NCBI GenBank assembly: GCA_041651175.1
Contig: JBAZJT010000015.1
Span: forward strand, 3,812 to 67,811
Reading direction: 5' to 3'
From: Elusimicrobiales bacterium
Lineage (GTDB): Bacteria; Elusimicrobiota; Elusimicrobia; Elusimicrobiales; Elusimicrobiaceae
Length of the DNA: 64,000 nt
Positions 1 through 9,607 of this stretch are shown in pieces. Position 1 is the first letter of the stretch, and every line of letters starts with the position of its first letter. The translations under genes were made by a program, and so were the position numbers. Under the pieces are notes generated by a model. That model had not been told where the DNA came from and searched no databases. It worked only from the letters and a program-made list of their open reading frames with translations.

Positions 1-631
1 TATCGGAGGGGCAGACCAGTTTGGCCTTGCCGCCGGCTTTCATTTTCTGCAGCGCCTCGGCCCAGCAGGGTATTATGCCCTGGAGCGGAAACACCGCCGG
101 CGTGCCGCGCTTTACCGAACTGTCAAAAACCCGGCCGTCTATAAGCGTGCCGTGATAATGCACTTTCACGGTGTCGGTAATCGCGGGAGATGCGCCTGTG
201 CCCTCTTTAACCGGCACTATGACCACGCCGTCCGGCAGAACCGCCGCGCCCTTTTCCTGGGCGGCCTTGCCGGCGAATTTTTTGCCCTTTTCCTTCATGA
301 GGGCGATATGTTTCGGGCTTCTGTCCTGCGCCATGGTTTCTATGTCTTTTTGCGCGTCCTCGAAATTCTTTGCCGGTTTTTTGCCCTGGGCCGCGTCGGC
401 GAAACCTTTCTGTACCTTTGCGTATTCATCGGGGGTGAGCATGAATATGTCCAGCCCCTGCCCCGCCCAGTATCCGAGCGAGTAGAACACGCTGTCTCCC
501 GCCTTCTGTTCGGCCTTGGGAGCGCTTTTGGCCTTTTCCGCTGTTTTTACCGCGGCAGCGCCGGCTTGCGCCGATGCCAGCACCGGGCACGCAACCGCCG
601 CCGCGATAGCAAATGACAATGTTCTCATCAT
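1..631 (-). CDS. FKBP-type peptidyl-prolyl cis-trans isomerase, exported (3' end outside window)
   Basis: Read on the minus strand from two consecutive ATG codons (631-629 and 628-626), with an AAGGGG Shine-Dalgarno just upstream; the second ATG has the better spacing. The protein begins with a signal peptide (RTLSFAIAAAVACPVLASAQ) followed by an Ala/Lys-rich stretch and a helical dimerisation-type region. The FKBP domain then starts with VKVHYHGTLIDGRVFDSS and continues with the hallmark segment around GIIPCWAEALQKMKAGGK. This is the Mip/FkpA layout: a periplasmic proline isomerase and chaperone for exported proteins. The reading frame runs off position 1, so the last FKBP strand is missing. 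It follows other cell-envelope genes on the same strand. Family assignment is firm; substrate is unknown. Confidence 0.9.
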   Translation of the reverse strand, partial: MMRTLSFAIAAAVACPVLASAQAGAAAVKTAEKAKSAPKAEQKAGDSVFYSLGYWAGQGLDIFMLTPDEYAKVQKGFADAAQGKKPAKNFEDAQKDIETMAQDRSPKHIALMKEKGKKFAGKAAQEKGAAVLPDGVVIVPVKEGTGASPAITDTVKVHYHGTLIDGRVFDSSVKRGTPAVFPLQGIIPCWAEALQKMKAGGKAKLVCPSD

Positions 632-775
632 ATTCCCCTTGTCTTACCCGTTTTCCTGCTGCGGCAACGGGTTTAAGATATGCGCCAATTTCATGCGCGC
701 ATTTCCTGTTACTCTACAAAATGCGGCGCGCAAAAGCAAAAAAACGCGCCGCCAGCCGCCGATGCGCGGCAACTG

Positions 776-1033
776 CTATTCGCTCGCGCCGGAAAACTTG
801 TTGTAAAGCCAGGCGACCAGCAGGCCGCCGATGCCGGCATCGGCAAAGCCCCATATCCCGCCGACAATGCTGCCCGCAAAAGTGGGCTTGTAGCCGATGT
901 AGAAAGTTGACATCGCCTGCGCTATGCCGTTGCCCCAGCCGCAGAAAATGTTTATCAGGCCAAGCAGGAATATGCTTGCGCCCCACACGATGCCAAGGCT
1001 GAGCGCGAACGCGCGCTCATTGAGTTTATTCAT
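776..1033 (-). CDS. Small membrane protein of the 'bacteriophage holin' annotation family
   Basis: An 85-residue protein starting MNKLNERAFALSLGIVWGAS. The ATG at 1033 is preceded by a purine-rich GAGAGGG site, which is why it is preferred over the ATG at 1075. It has two predicted membrane helices (about residues 8-29 and 52-76). The pattern SLGIVWG, then GYKPTFAGSIVGGIWGF, then GGLLVAWLYN matches small proteins often annotated as 'bacteriophage holin' in non-phage bacterial genomes. No phage genes lie nearby, so a lytic role is not supported; a housekeeping membrane role is more likely. It sits between an FKBP isomerase and a PorV-like barrel on the same strand. Confidence 0.7.
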   Translation of the reverse strand: MNKLNERAFALSLGIVWGASIFLLGLINIFCGWGNGIAQAMSTFYIGYKPTFAGSIVGGIWGFADAGIGGLLVAWLYNKFSGASE

Positions 1034-1087
1034 ACTATCCCTCTCTGTTCGTTGATTTGCGGTCGCGGTGGGCATGCGCTCCCCGGC

Positions 1088-2125
1088 CTATTGAGCGGCA
1101 GCCGACGGCGCTATTTCTTGGAATTCGCTGAACACCGTCTTGTCCTTGCGCTGGAACACAGGCAGCCAGTACGGGAAGTCAAAGCTCAGCGAAATTCTGT
1201 GGGTGTAGCCCAGTTCCCCCATCGGCACGAATGCGTAGTCCAGGTTGAAAAATTGCAGGCCTATGCCCGCGCCAAGCGAAATGCCGCTTGCTCCGCCGGT
1301 TATCTTCATCTGCTGCGAGTTGATGCCGGCGCGCAGGCTCAGGCGCATGTTTTCCTGGGCAATGGTGCTGTATTGGGCTCCCAGTGTGAAATAATATGGC
1401 CCGGCTTTCTGCAGCACCAAATCGCTTGCCACCAGAAAATCCGGGAACGGCGATATGGAGCCGCCCAGCTTTACGTTAAGTGGCAGCGGATCCACCTGCT
1501 GGTCAAACTGCGGGCCGCGCCCGAGATTTTGCAGCACAAAGCCAAGCCGGTACGGCAATTCGGAAAAATAATAGGCCATGAGGCCGAAATCCATCATATA
1601 GGCGCTGGCGGATTCCATTATCCGGGAGTTGACATACCGCATGGTAACACCCATGGACACGTCGTGATCCTTGTCCGACAGTTCCAATATGGCGCGGCTG
1701 TATGTGAGATTGTATGCCATGTCGCGCGGGCTGAAAGTGGAGCCGGTCAACGTGCCGTCCATGTCCGCATAGGGGATGTCGCCTATGTTGGTCATCAGCA
1801 GCGAGGCGCCCAGGACCGAGTAATAGTTAAGCCTCTGCGCATACGCCATGTACTGGTATGAGATGTCCGCCGCGTAGTTTGCGCGCATGAAGGTTGCGGA
1901 ATATTTGTTGGTCTGCACCAATCCTGCGGGATTCCAGTAGCAGGCGGAGGCGCCTTCGGCCACTGCGGTATACGCCCCCCCCATGCCGGCGGCTTTGGCG
2001 TCCACTCCCAAGTTCAGAAAATCCATCGCCGCGGTGCCGGCGTTGTTGACGGTGAACGCCTGCGCCCGCGCCTGCTGGGCCAGCGCGGCCAGCGCGCACA
2101 GCGACGCCAAAAGGAGGCGGCTCAT
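1088..2125 (-). CDS. PorV/PorQ-family outer-membrane beta-barrel protein
   Basis: A 345-residue protein with a signal peptide (LLLASLCALAALAQQARAQA). The typical family N-terminus follows: FLNLGVDAKAAGMGGAYTAV and then the conserved SACYWNPAG motif. The remainder is amphipathic beta-strands expected to form an outer-membrane barrel. In Bacteroidota, PorV shuttles type IX secretion substrates to the attachment complex; related barrels occur in other phyla. The ATG overlaps the stop of the 1815-residue Kelch protein by 4 nt (2122-2125), so translation is probably coupled and the two likely work together. A second pair of the same design lies at 8432-13089. No other type IX genes are in the window. 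Confidence 0.85.
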   Translation of the reverse strand: MSRLLLASLCALAALAQQARAQAFTVNNAGTAAMDFLNLGVDAKAAGMGGAYTAVAEGASACYWNPAGLVQTNKYSATFMRANYAADISYQYMAYAQRLNYYSVLGASLLMTNIGDIPYADMDGTLTGSTFSPRDMAYNLTYSRAILELSDKDHDVSMGVTMRYVNSRIMESASAYMMDFGLMAYYFSELPYRLGFVLQNLGRGPQFDQQVDPLPLNVKLGGSISPFPDFLVASDLVLQKAGPYYFTLGAQYSTIAQENMRLSLRAGINSQQMKITGGASGISLGAGIGLQFFNLDYAFVPMGELGYTHRISLSFDFPYWLPVFQRKDKTVFSEFQEIAPSAAAQ

Positions 2126-5100
2126 CTTTCCACCGCCAGCTTGAGAATTTTAGAGCCGCCCGCCCCGTTGAGCACCGCCAGATATACCCCGCTGGCAACG
2201 TCGGCGCCGCCGGAATTCTTGCCCGGCCAGGAAATAGCGGTGGACCCCGCGCCTTCCCATACTTTGACCCCGCTGAGCGTGTATATCCGCACCGAAGTGT
2301 TCGGCGGCAGATTGCGGAAAGTAACCGAGCCCTGCCCCCTGTTGGGATAGAACGGATTGGGCGATACGTACGCGGAGTCCAGATTGGTTATGGGCGCAGG
2401 TTGTATGATTTGCAGTCTGGAGACTCTGTCCAGCGCCACGGAAAATTGTTTCGCGGATGAATTTACTGTGGTTTGCATCGGCTTGCATTGGTTAACATCA
2501 TTTAACCGCGCCAGCGCAAGCAGACTTTTGTCGGTTATTGCGGCAAACTCGTCTGCGGTGTTGTTTGTGGAATAACCTATGGTGATTTGCAGCGGCGTGC
2601 GCGGCTGTATATTGTCAGTCGTGTATATTGAAAACGACGGGCATGTGGTGGAGGCGGTCACGCCGTGATTGCAGACATGGCTGGCTCCGGTTCCCACGCA
2701 GGTGTCGGTGCCGAATGCGTCCTCCGAAACCGCAACCAACGTGGCGGTTGACAAAAACGCGCCTGCCGGTACGGTAAGCTGCAAAGTCCGCCCGTCGGTA
2801 AACGCGCCGGAGAGCTGCCCATCCCCCGCCGCCAGCACCAGTGAGCCTGCCGGCGCGCACTGCCCCGACCCTTTGCACGGCCCCGCGCCGGTAACAATAT
2901 AGCCGTTTGGGAACAGCGGCGTAACCAGAGTGTTCACGCCCGCCTTGTTTTGCGTCATTACGGAGAAATAATAGGTGGATTGCGAGCGCAGCCCCGTAAC
3001 CACATAAGTGGAAAGCGTCAGGTTGGTGGATGTGTCCACCAGCAGCTGGAAAGTGCCGGAAGTCCCGGACGGGTCGGTGGACATGTAGATTATATACTGG
3101 GTGTAATCGGGATTTTTCTGCGGGTCCCACACCAGCTTTGCTGTGGACGCGGTGACTTCAGCGGCGACAAATCCGGTGTTGCCCGGCGCCTGGGCGCGGG
3201 TGTATGTGGAGGTGGTCAGATACACCGGCGGAGTGGTTTGCACCTCCTGGGTGTTTACCGCGGTAACCCTCATGGCATAGCTGGTATTTGGGATAAGCGT
3301 CGTCGCAGCTCCGGTTATGGGCGCGGTGCTGGGTGCGGTTTGTGCTATGGTTTCGGTGAATATCTCGCTGGTGGATGAGAACGCCGCGTCAGTTGAAATT
3401 TCCAGTATGTATGTTGTTCCGGGCGGGTTGTGTATGGCGTACCAAGTGCCGGTCATGCTGGATTCGGACACCGTTACCGCCTGCGTCGGATGCGGGGTGG
3501 CCGGTTCCGCCATTGTATAGGTGGTCGGGCTGGAGACCAACGCGGTCTGCATGTCGCAGTTTAAATTGTTGCAGGTCTGCACCATTATGGAATAGGCCGT
3601 GTTGGGCAAGAGGCCGCCCTCGTTGTAGAAAGGCGTGTAATCGGCGGGTATGATGGCTATGCTGCTGGAGGTGGACGTGAATATCCTGTAGGCGTACGGT
3701 GTGGTGGTGGAGGCCGCCGGAACAGCGGCATTCCAGTTCCAGTGCACCACGGTGGAACTGAAAGCCACGCCGTTGATGGTTTCCGGCGCGCTGATTGCAA
3801 GCGCCGGCAGCGGAGTGCCGACATACAGCGGCCATGCGTTGGAGTATTGCGCGTTCTCTCCCACGCGGAACTGGTACCAGCCGTTGGGCAGATTGGGAAT
3901 GTCTATGGTTATGGAGGACGGCAAAAGCGACCAGTTTGCCAGGCTGTCCGCCGGGTGGTAGGTGTCTGTGGACAAAAGCGCGGTCGCGTACACGTAGGTG
4001 CTCAGGTCCAGCATGTAGCCGCTGGGCGTGTCTGTCATGTATATGCAGACGCGCGGATGGTTGTGGGAGGTGTTGCTTGTCCCCCCGCCGGAGGCTTCCG
4101 TTATGCCGAAAAACGTTGTTGTCGCGCTGCGCAGCGTTATCGGCGCGCCGGTGTTGCTGTATACGGTGGTGTCGGCTGAAAGCTCCGTGGGGCTGCGCAT
4201 AAGAGGCGGGTCGGTGGCGTCGCGCGGTTCCATGAAATAGGATGTTTCCGTGCTGGGCAGATAATGGTGGTTGCCGTCGTATCCGCCGGCAATTATCATG
4301 TTCCCGTCCGGCATGATGGTGGTGGTGTGGTCCACCCTGGAAACGCCAAGTTCATATGATGAGCCTGGTTGATTGAGAATGCGGCCAATCATAGTGTTGG
4401 GAAGTTCCGTGTATTGCAACGACACTATGCCCTGAGCCTGAACGAGCGATGAATCCGCCCCCGCCGCGCTGGCTCTTGCCCCGCCGATGAACATGATGTT
4501 CCCGTTTGGCAGCAGAGTGGCGGTATGACGATAACGCGGAACGTCCACGCGGTCCTGCACGGATGGTGTTTCCAGATCGTACTTTACCGGGAAATTCATC
4601 TGCGTCCAGGTGTCTGTGTCCGGGTCATATATTTCCTCGCTGAAAATTTCGCCCAGATTATTGCTTCCCCCTGCCACAAGGACGTTGCCGAATCTTGTCA
4701 GTGTGGCCGTGTGGTAATAGCGCGCCGTGTTCATGGCATGGACCGCTGTCCATGTATTGGCGGCGGGATTGTATATTTCTGCGGATGACAATGCCTGCCC
4801 GCCGTTGTATCCGCCGGCGACAAGTATTCTGCCATCATGCAATATCGTGGCGGTGTGGTAGGTTCGCGCCGCGTTCATGGAGGCCAGCGTTACCCATGCT
4901 GCGGTGCTCACCTGTGTCGCGGGGTTTACAGTTGAGAAATAAACCTCGCAGGAGGAGGTGTAACTGCCGCTGTTGGCCCTGCCGCCCATGACCATGACTC
5001 TTCCGGCGTACGGCCCTGACGGCAGAAGCACTGTGGTATGGCCCTGCCTTGCCGTGTTCATGGAGGATGTTTGCACGAAAGCGTTGGCTCCAGTGTAATA

Positions 5101-7569
5101 GATATCCGTGTTTGCCGCTATGCCGGTTGAGACTCCTTGCGTATAGCCGCCTGTGACCAGCACATTTCCGTCGGACATGAGTGTCGCCGCATGCCCGGTT
5201 CTAGGCAAGGAAAGCCTGCCGTTTGCCAGCGTCCAGACATTTGTGCCCTGGGCATAATATTCGCCGGTGTTGTGTGTCGCAAAACCATCGGAACCGCCAA
5301 TTACAAGCAGCCGGTTGTCCGGGAGCAACGTTGCGGTATGCCCGCCCCTGGCATAATTCATTATCGCGCCAGAGTTCCAAACCGGAGGCCAGTATGACAG
5401 GGCGCCGGAAACATTTGTGGATTCCGTGCCTGAACAATCGTTATAGGGGTATGCGCCGGTGGGTATGCATTTTTTTCCGCCGGCGGCCAGCATGATGGAA
5501 CCGGGTGTGTACAAAGACGAGTTTGCAAGAGTGCCGTACACATTGGCAAACATGGAACTGGCCGGGTCTGCCGGAATGCTGGCGTTGGGACTGCCACCTA
5601 TCACCCAGTGATGCGCGCCGGTGTTGGTTGCCAGACTGTCTCCGCCCGGGTTTACCCTGTATGAGACGAAATCCGAGGAAATCATGCCGGCTATGACGAC
5701 AGTCGCCGTTTGCGTGTTAAAGGAGTCGCTGGCTGTTACAGGGGAGATGAAATACAAAGCCGCTCCGCCTATGTCGCTGTTGGCGAATATGTTCGGGGCA
5801 ATGGTGATAGGGCTGGAGTTGATGATGCCGCTGCTTGTGGTTATTGTGCCCTCAATTCCAACGAACTGCATGGTTACCTGCACTTCCGGCATCCCGGTGA
5901 GCGCGTTAATAACCACCGGTGTTGACAACCCCACGCTGAGCGCTGTCCCGCTTGTGATTGCCACGGTCAGCGTGCCAACATCGTAGGCCCCTGTTAGTGT
6001 ACCGGATTGCAGTATGGCATACGCCTGCTTCAACTGCGATGTGCCGTCGGCCACGTAGTCGGTTTCTTTAAGCGGTATGGTAAACATCAGTGTGCAGTAG
6101 GAGTTGTTCGGATCCAGATTGACGGTTTGTCCCTCCGCCAGCGGAGCATTGAATGCCAACTGGCAGGCTTCGGGATTTGTGGTGGTGCCGGAAAAATCTC
6201 CGGGCTTGAATGACGCCGTCCCGCTGGGTGATTGCAGGTATAACGGATATGAAAACGAATCGTCCGGTGTTATCGGCGCCATGAAGGTGCCTTTGAGAAC
6301 CTGATGGTTGACAAGCTGCGACATCGGAGATGTAAAATCCAGGTTTAAATCGGAATTCTCAATATAATGCTGCGTTATATCCGACGGGCGGCTGAAATAT
6401 GCCTGGCCGTTGGCTATTATGCCCGTGGCCGACATTGTCCATGAATGCGTGCCTCTCAGGGCAATAACGGAGTTGGAGTTTATTGTGCCGTTGCTGTACG
6501 GGTATGTGGAAATCGGTGTCAGGTATATTTTCGTTACATCTCCCTGTATTTTCAGCGGACCGGAAAAATACTGGGTGGTGACATTGCCGAGTCCGCCGTA
6601 AAGCACGACTTTTCCCTGCGTATCCAGCGCCGCGCTGTGGGAGGCAAGCCGCACCGGCATATTCTCTCCGGGAATGACGGCGCTGGTGTACGGGTCGTAG
6701 AATTCCGTTGAGTCTATGTACCCCATGCAGTTGCCGAAAATATATTGGTTGCCGGCATTGTAGCCGCCGGCTACAAGCACTCTGCCGTTGTTCATGGCTG
6801 TGGCCGTGTGGAATGCGCGTGCGCGGCCCAGCGCCGGACCGCCGGCGACGCTTTGTTTGTCCGGTAGGTAGAGTTCGGTGGTTGAGATGTAATAGCTTGT
6901 GGTCGAGGCGCCAAGCGCCGGATTATATCCCCCTGCCAAAAATACCGTGCCGCTTGGCAGCAAAGTGGCGGTGTGGCCCCACCTGGCCGTGGCCAACGTG
7001 GCCGAAAGCGGGGTTACGGTGGGCAATACCGCGGGCAGCGGGTTCACAAGCTCAAGCGAGTTCAGCGCGTTCCCGGAGGCATCCCTGCCTCCGGCTATGA
7101 GAACCGTGCCGTCTTTAAGCAACGTGGCGGTGTGCGCGGTGCGCGGTGCGCCGAGGCTGCCGCACCACCTTAGCAAATGTGTCGTGGGATTGTATGTGCA
7201 GACGGAATTGGTTGTTACAACGCCGCTGTCGTCTGTGCCGCCGGCCACCAGCACGTCTCCGCTGGGCAGCAACGTGGCCGTGTGCGACGAGCGCGCCAGC
7301 GTCGCCACCCCCCCCCACAGCGGCGTATAATTGTGATAGGCGTAATCCTTTACGGAGTATTCCTGTATGGTGCCGGTGTAAGACGGCGAATCGTCGGTGT
7401 TGGTGTTTCCGCCGATGACCAGGAAGTTCCCGCTCGGAAGCAGGGTCAGGGTGTGGTTAAACCGCTGGACAAGCTGCGCCTGCGCGGCGGAACAGGCCAT
7501 AAACACCGCCGCGACGGCTGGCGCCAGCGCTCTGCGCAAAACTGCGGCGTTTCTGGGCAACGCTGTCAT
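2122..7569 (-). CDS. Giant secreted Kelch-repeat protein with C-terminal FlgD/type IX-like sorting domain
   Basis: 1815 residues with a signal peptide ending near AACSAAQAQ-type residues 25-32. Many Kelch-type repeats with the consensus GHTATLLPSGxVLVAGG occupy about residues 30-330 and 740-1130, so one or two beta-propellers are expected. An extra beta-rich segment of unclear family separates them. Fibronectin-type modules follow at about 1290-1560. The last 78 residues (from NPFYPNRGQGSVTFRNL to SKILKLAVER) match the FlgD-Ig / type A sorting-domain layout with the VASGVYLAVL strand. Likely a cell-surface or secreted adhesin-like or glycan-binding protein; no catalytic motif was seen. It is co-transcribed with the PorV-like gene downstream (4-nt overlap). 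There is no Shine-Dalgarno at the ATG; a promoter lies immediately upstream. Confidence 0.85.
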   Translation of the reverse strand: MTALPRNAAVLRRALAPAVAAVFMACSAAQAQLVQRFNHTLTLLPSGNFLVIGGNTNTDDSPSYTGTIQEYSVKDYAYHNYTPLWGGVATLARSSHTATLLPSGDVLVAGGTDDSGVVTTNSVCTYNPTTHLLRWCGSLGAPRTAHTATLLKDGTVLIAGGRDASGNALNSLELVNPLPAVLPTVTPLSATLATARWGHTATLLPSGTVFLAGGYNPALGASTTSYYISTTELYLPDKQSVAGGPALGRARAFHTATAMNNGRVLVAGGYNAGNQYIFGNCMGYIDSTEFYDPYTSAVIPGENMPVRLASHSAALDTQGKVVLYGGLGNVTTQYFSGPLKIQGDVTKIYLTPISTYPYSNGTINSNSVIALRGTHSWTMSATGIIANGQAYFSRPSDITQHYIENSDLNLDFTSPMSQLVNHQVLKGTFMAPITPDDSFSYPLYLQSPSGTASFKPGDFSGTTTNPEACQLAFNAPLAEGQTVNLDPNNSYCTLMFTIPLKETDYVADGTSQLKQAYAILQSGTLTGAYDVGTLTVAITSGTALSVGLSTPVVINALTGMPEVQVTMQFVGIEGTITTSSGIINSSPITIAPNIFANSDIGGAALYFISPVTASDSFNTQTATVVIAGMISSDFVSYRVNPGGDSLATNTGAHHWVIGGSPNASIPADPASSMFANVYGTLANSSLYTPGSIMLAAGGKKCIPTGAYPYNDCSGTESTNVSGALSYWPPVWNSGAIMNYARGGHTATLLPDNRLLVIGGSDGFATHNTGEYYAQGTNVWTLANGRLSLPRTGHAATLMSDGNVLVTGGYTQGVSTGIAANTDIYYTGANAFVQTSSMNTARQGHTTVLLPSGPYAGRVMVMGGRANSGSYTSSCEVYFSTVNPATQVSTAAWVTLASMNAARTYHTATILHDGRILVAGGYNGGQALSSAEIYNPAANTWTAVHAMNTARYYHTATLTRFGNVLVAGGSNNLGEIFSEEIYDPDTDTWTQMNFPVKYDLETPSVQDRVDVPRYRHTATLLPNGNIMFIGGARASAAGADSSLVQAQGIVSLQYTELPNTMIGRILNQPGSSYELGVSRVDHTTTIMPDGNMIIAGGYDGNHHYLPSTETSYFMEPRDATDPPLMRSPTELSADTTVYSNTGAPITLRSATTTFFGITEASGGGTSNTSHNHPRVCIYMTDTPSGYMLDLSTYVYATALLSTDTYHPADSLANWSLLPSSITIDIPNLPNGWYQFRVGENAQYSNAWPLYVGTPLPALAISAPETINGVAFSSTVVHWNWNAAVPAASTTTPYAYRIFTSTSSSIAIIPADYTPFYNEGGLLPNTAYSIMVQTCNNLNCDMQTALVSSPTTYTMAEPATPHPTQAVTVSESSMTGTWYAIHNPPGTTYILEISTDAAFSSTSEIFTETIAQTAPSTAPITGAATTLIPNTSYAMRVTAVNTQEVQTTPPVYLTTSTYTRAQAPGNTGFVAAEVTASTAKLVWDPQKNPDYTQYIIYMSTDPSGTSGTFQLLVDTSTNLTLSTYVVTGLRSQSTYYFSVMTQNKAGVNTLVTPLFPNGYIVTGAGPCKGSGQCAPAGSLVLAAGDGQLSGAFTDGRTLQLTVPAGAFLSTATLVAVSEDAFGTDTCVGTGASHVCNHGVTASTTCPSFSIYTTDNIQPRTPLQITIGYSTNNTADEFAAITDKSLLALARLNDVNQCKPMQTTVNSSAKQFSVALDRVSRLQIIQPAPITNLDSAYVSPNPFYPNRGQGSVTFRNLPPNTSVRIYTLSGVKVWEGAGSTAISWPGKNSGGADVASGVYLAVLNGAGGSKILKLAVER

Positions 7570-7578
7570 CGTAAGGAT

Positions 7579-7607
7579 AGTCTACAAATAGAATCACTGG
7601 AAAGCAA
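7579..7607 (-). promoter_or_regulatory. Sigma70-type promoter of the Kelch protein operon
   Basis: On the minus strand a -35 TTGCTT (7607-7602) and a -10 TAGACT (7584-7579) are separated by 17 nt. Only 9 nt separate the -10 box from the ATG at 7569, giving a predicted 5' leader of about 2 nt and no Shine-Dalgarno. This fits the leaderless pattern seen elsewhere in the window. Confidence 0.5.
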
Positions 7608-7690
7608 CAGCAAGTTTTTGCCGCTGCGGAGTGTGTTCTAACCGGCGCCCCTGCGATAAGAGGTATTGCCGAAAAAATTGTTTTGAAATC

Positions 7691-7764
7691 TGGAGCGGGC
7701 GATGGGAATCGAACCCACGTCTAGAGCTTGGGAAGCTCCCATTCTACCATTGAACCACGCCCGC
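7691..7764 (-). tRNA. tRNA-Gly (anticodon CCC), CCA encoded
   Basis: Read on the minus strand: a 7-bp acceptor stem GCGGGCG/CGCCCGC, a D-arm with GGTTCAATGGTAGA, and anticodon stem GGAGC/GCTCT enclosing loop TTCCCAA (anticodon CCC). The T-arm carries GGTTCGATTCC, and the discriminator base is followed by encoded CCA at 7693-7691. The whole resembles bacterial glyU-type tRNA-Gly. It stands alone between folE and the Kelch protein gene. Confidence 0.95.
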
Positions 7765-7802
7765 GACAATATAATTCTAACTCAAAATACGGCGGATTGC
7801 AA

Positions 7803-8393
7803 CTACACATCGCCTGTCTTGCGTATGAGTCGCAGGAACTCGTCGCGGGCGGCGGCGTCTTTTTTGAGCTCGCCCAGCATGGCGCTGGTGACGCAGTTGG
7901 TCTCGGATGATTTTGCGCCGCGCATTTCCATGCACAGATGCCGCGCCTCCACTATGACGGCCACCCCGCGCGGCGAAAGTTTTTTGTCCAGTATGTCGGC
8001 TATCTGGCGGGTAAGCCGCTCCTGCACCTGCAGCCGCGCGGCCAGCGCGTGGACCAGCCTGGGCATTTTGGACAGGCCCACTATTTTGCCGTCGGGGATA
8101 TAACCGATGTGGACCTTGCCGAAAAACGGCAGCATGTGATGCTCGCACATGGAATAAAAGTGGATGCCCGTAACCGCGACCAGGTCGTCGGACTGCACTT
8201 TGAAGAAAGCGTTGTTGAACAGCGCGTCAATATCGGCGCGGTAGCCGCAGGTTATCTCGCGCAGCGCCTTGGCGGCGCGCTGCGGCGTTTTCAGGAGGCC
8301 TTCGCGCCGGGGGTCTTCGCCCAGGGCGAGCAGAATGTCTTTTACGGCGGGCACAATGGCGTCTTCGTCTGCGGTTCTGATTTTAGTGGTCAT
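7803..8393 (-). CDS. folE: GTP cyclohydrolase I (FolE)
   Basis: 196 residues, the normal length for type I FolE. It converts GTP to 7,8-dihydroneopterin triphosphate, the first step of folate and pterin synthesis, in the cytosol. Diagnostic motifs are visible: DPRREGLLKTPQR near the N-terminus, the zinc and substrate motif FYSMCEHHMLPFFGK, HIGYIPDGKIVGLSK, the QVQERLT segment, and RHLCMEMRG with the second zinc cysteine. All catalytic residues appear intact. A TAGAAT box lies 11 nt upstream of the ATG, so it may have its own promoter although the PorV-like gene ends only 38 nt upstream. Confidence 0.97.
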   Translation of the reverse strand: MTTKIRTADEDAIVPAVKDILLALGEDPRREGLLKTPQRAAKALREITCGYRADIDALFNNAFFKVQSDDLVAVTGIHFYSMCEHHMLPFFGKVHIGYIPDGKIVGLSKMPRLVHALAARLQVQERLTRQIADILDKKLSPRGVAVIVEARHLCMEMRGAKSSETNCVTSAMLGELKKDAAARDEFLRLIRKTGDV

Positions 8394-8431
8394 AGCAGGA
8401 CATAATTCTACAAATAAAGCCGCAGGCGCCG

Positions 8432-9607
8432 CTAATATTCCCGCAGCTTTTTCTCGTATGACGGGACGGCGGGCGTGGCGGAATTGTCCGTATCCGGCTT
8501 GATGATAACCGGCGCATCCTGCTTCGGGGCCTCCGGCTTTTTTTCCGGCTTGGGCGCCGGTTTAGGCGAAGGCGGCTTTGGCAGCTCCGGCTTGGGCGGT
8601 TTCGCCGCGGGTTCCGGTTCCGGCGCTTCCGCGTCGGTTTCGGTGTCGGAGTATTTGTTGAGCTTGTCCTCAAGCGATAGCCGGCGTTTCCCGAACAGCA
8701 GTTCCAGCGAGATTCTGTGCGCCGCGCCCAGCGCGCCGTAGGGCGCGAAGGCATAATCCACGCCCACATTGCCGCGCCTTGCGCCGAAGCCGAAGGCTAT
8801 GCCGCTTACGCCGCTTACGTCTCCGGCGTTTTTGGTGGTGTAGCCGAATCTCCCGGCCAGTTCGTAACCGACAAACGGCAGCAGCGTCTCCACCCCGGCG
8901 GAGATGTACATGCTGTTGTCCCTGGGCATGGTCAAATCCGCGCCGGCGGTGGTCCTGTCGGAGAAGGCGTAGGCCGCGCCGAATCTGGTCGTCTGGGGAA
9001 GCGGATCTCCCTCCTGGTCGAATTTCATTTTGCCGCCCAGATTCTGTTCGGTGAAGGCAAGCGTCATTTTTTCGTTCAGGAAAGGCGCCGTGCGCAGCCC
9101 GATATCCAGCGCCATGGCGGATGCGGATTCCACAAGGGTGGAGCGGATGTATTTCCCGGTGAATCCTATGTCGCACCAGCCGAACCGGCGCGCGTATGCC
9201 ACCGACAGCGCAACATCCTTTGGCGCCATGCTGGTTCCCGTGGTATAGCCGGCGTCGTCGGTCTCGGTTATGCTGCCTGCGGACAGATATTGCAGCCCCA
9301 TTCCCAGCGCGCCGAAACTCCCGAAATTGCGCGCCGCGCCGATAAATTCGTAGCTAAGCTCCCCGAACAGGGATGCGTGCATGAAGGAAAGCGAGGTGTA
9401 TTTGTCCGAGTCCGCCATGCCGGCGGGATTCCAGTACACCGCCTCCGCGCCGTAGGCCATGGCGCTGTAAGCCTCGGCCAGGCTGGCGGCCCGTGCCCCC
9501 ACTCCCAGCTTCAGGAACTGCGCGCCGGAGGTTCCGGCGGCGTCGGAACCGGCCGCCGCGCAGCGCGCCGCGGAAAACAACACAAGAGCCAGCAGGCGGA
9601 GCCTCAT
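8432..9607 (-). CDS. PorV/PorQ-family outer-membrane barrel with Pro/Lys-rich C-terminal tail
   Basis: 391 residues. A signal peptide (LALVLFSAARCAAAG) is followed by the family signature FLKLGVGARAASLAEAYSAM and EAVYWNPAGMA, paralogous to the protein at 1088-2125. The barrel-like part ends near residue 315 (HRISLELLFGKRRLS). The remaining roughly 70 residues are rich in Pro, Lys, Glu and Ala with repeated PKPE-like units and end in YEKKLREY. The other paralogue lacks this tail, which could span periplasm or peptidoglycan. The ATG overlaps the stop of the FN3 protein by 4 nt, repeating the cargo-barrel arrangement of the Kelch pair. Confidence 0.85.
   Translation of the reverse strand: MRLRLLALVLFSAARCAAAGSDAAGTSGAQFLKLGVGARAASLAEAYSAMAYGAEAVYWNPAGMADSDKYTSLSFMHASLFGELSYEFIGAARNFGSFGALGMGLQYLSAGSITETDDAGYTTGTSMAPKDVALSVAYARRFGWCDIGFTGKYIRSTLVESASAMALDIGLRTAPFLNEKMTLAFTEQNLGGKMKFDQEGDPLPQTTRFGAAYAFSDRTTAGADLTMPRDNSMYISAGVETLLPFVGYELAGRFGYTTKNAGDVSGVSGIAFGFGARRGNVGVDYAFAPYGALGAAHRISLELLFGKRRLSLEDKLNKYSDTETDAEAPEPEPAAKPPKPELPKPPSPKPAPKPEKKPEAPKQDAPVIIKPDTDNSATPAVPSYEKKLREY

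Noticed and set aside
776..1033. Evidence for a prophage from the 'holin' name
   Set aside because: No lysin, capsid, integrase or other phage gene is nearby. The family name is an annotation habit and the gene sits among envelope genes.
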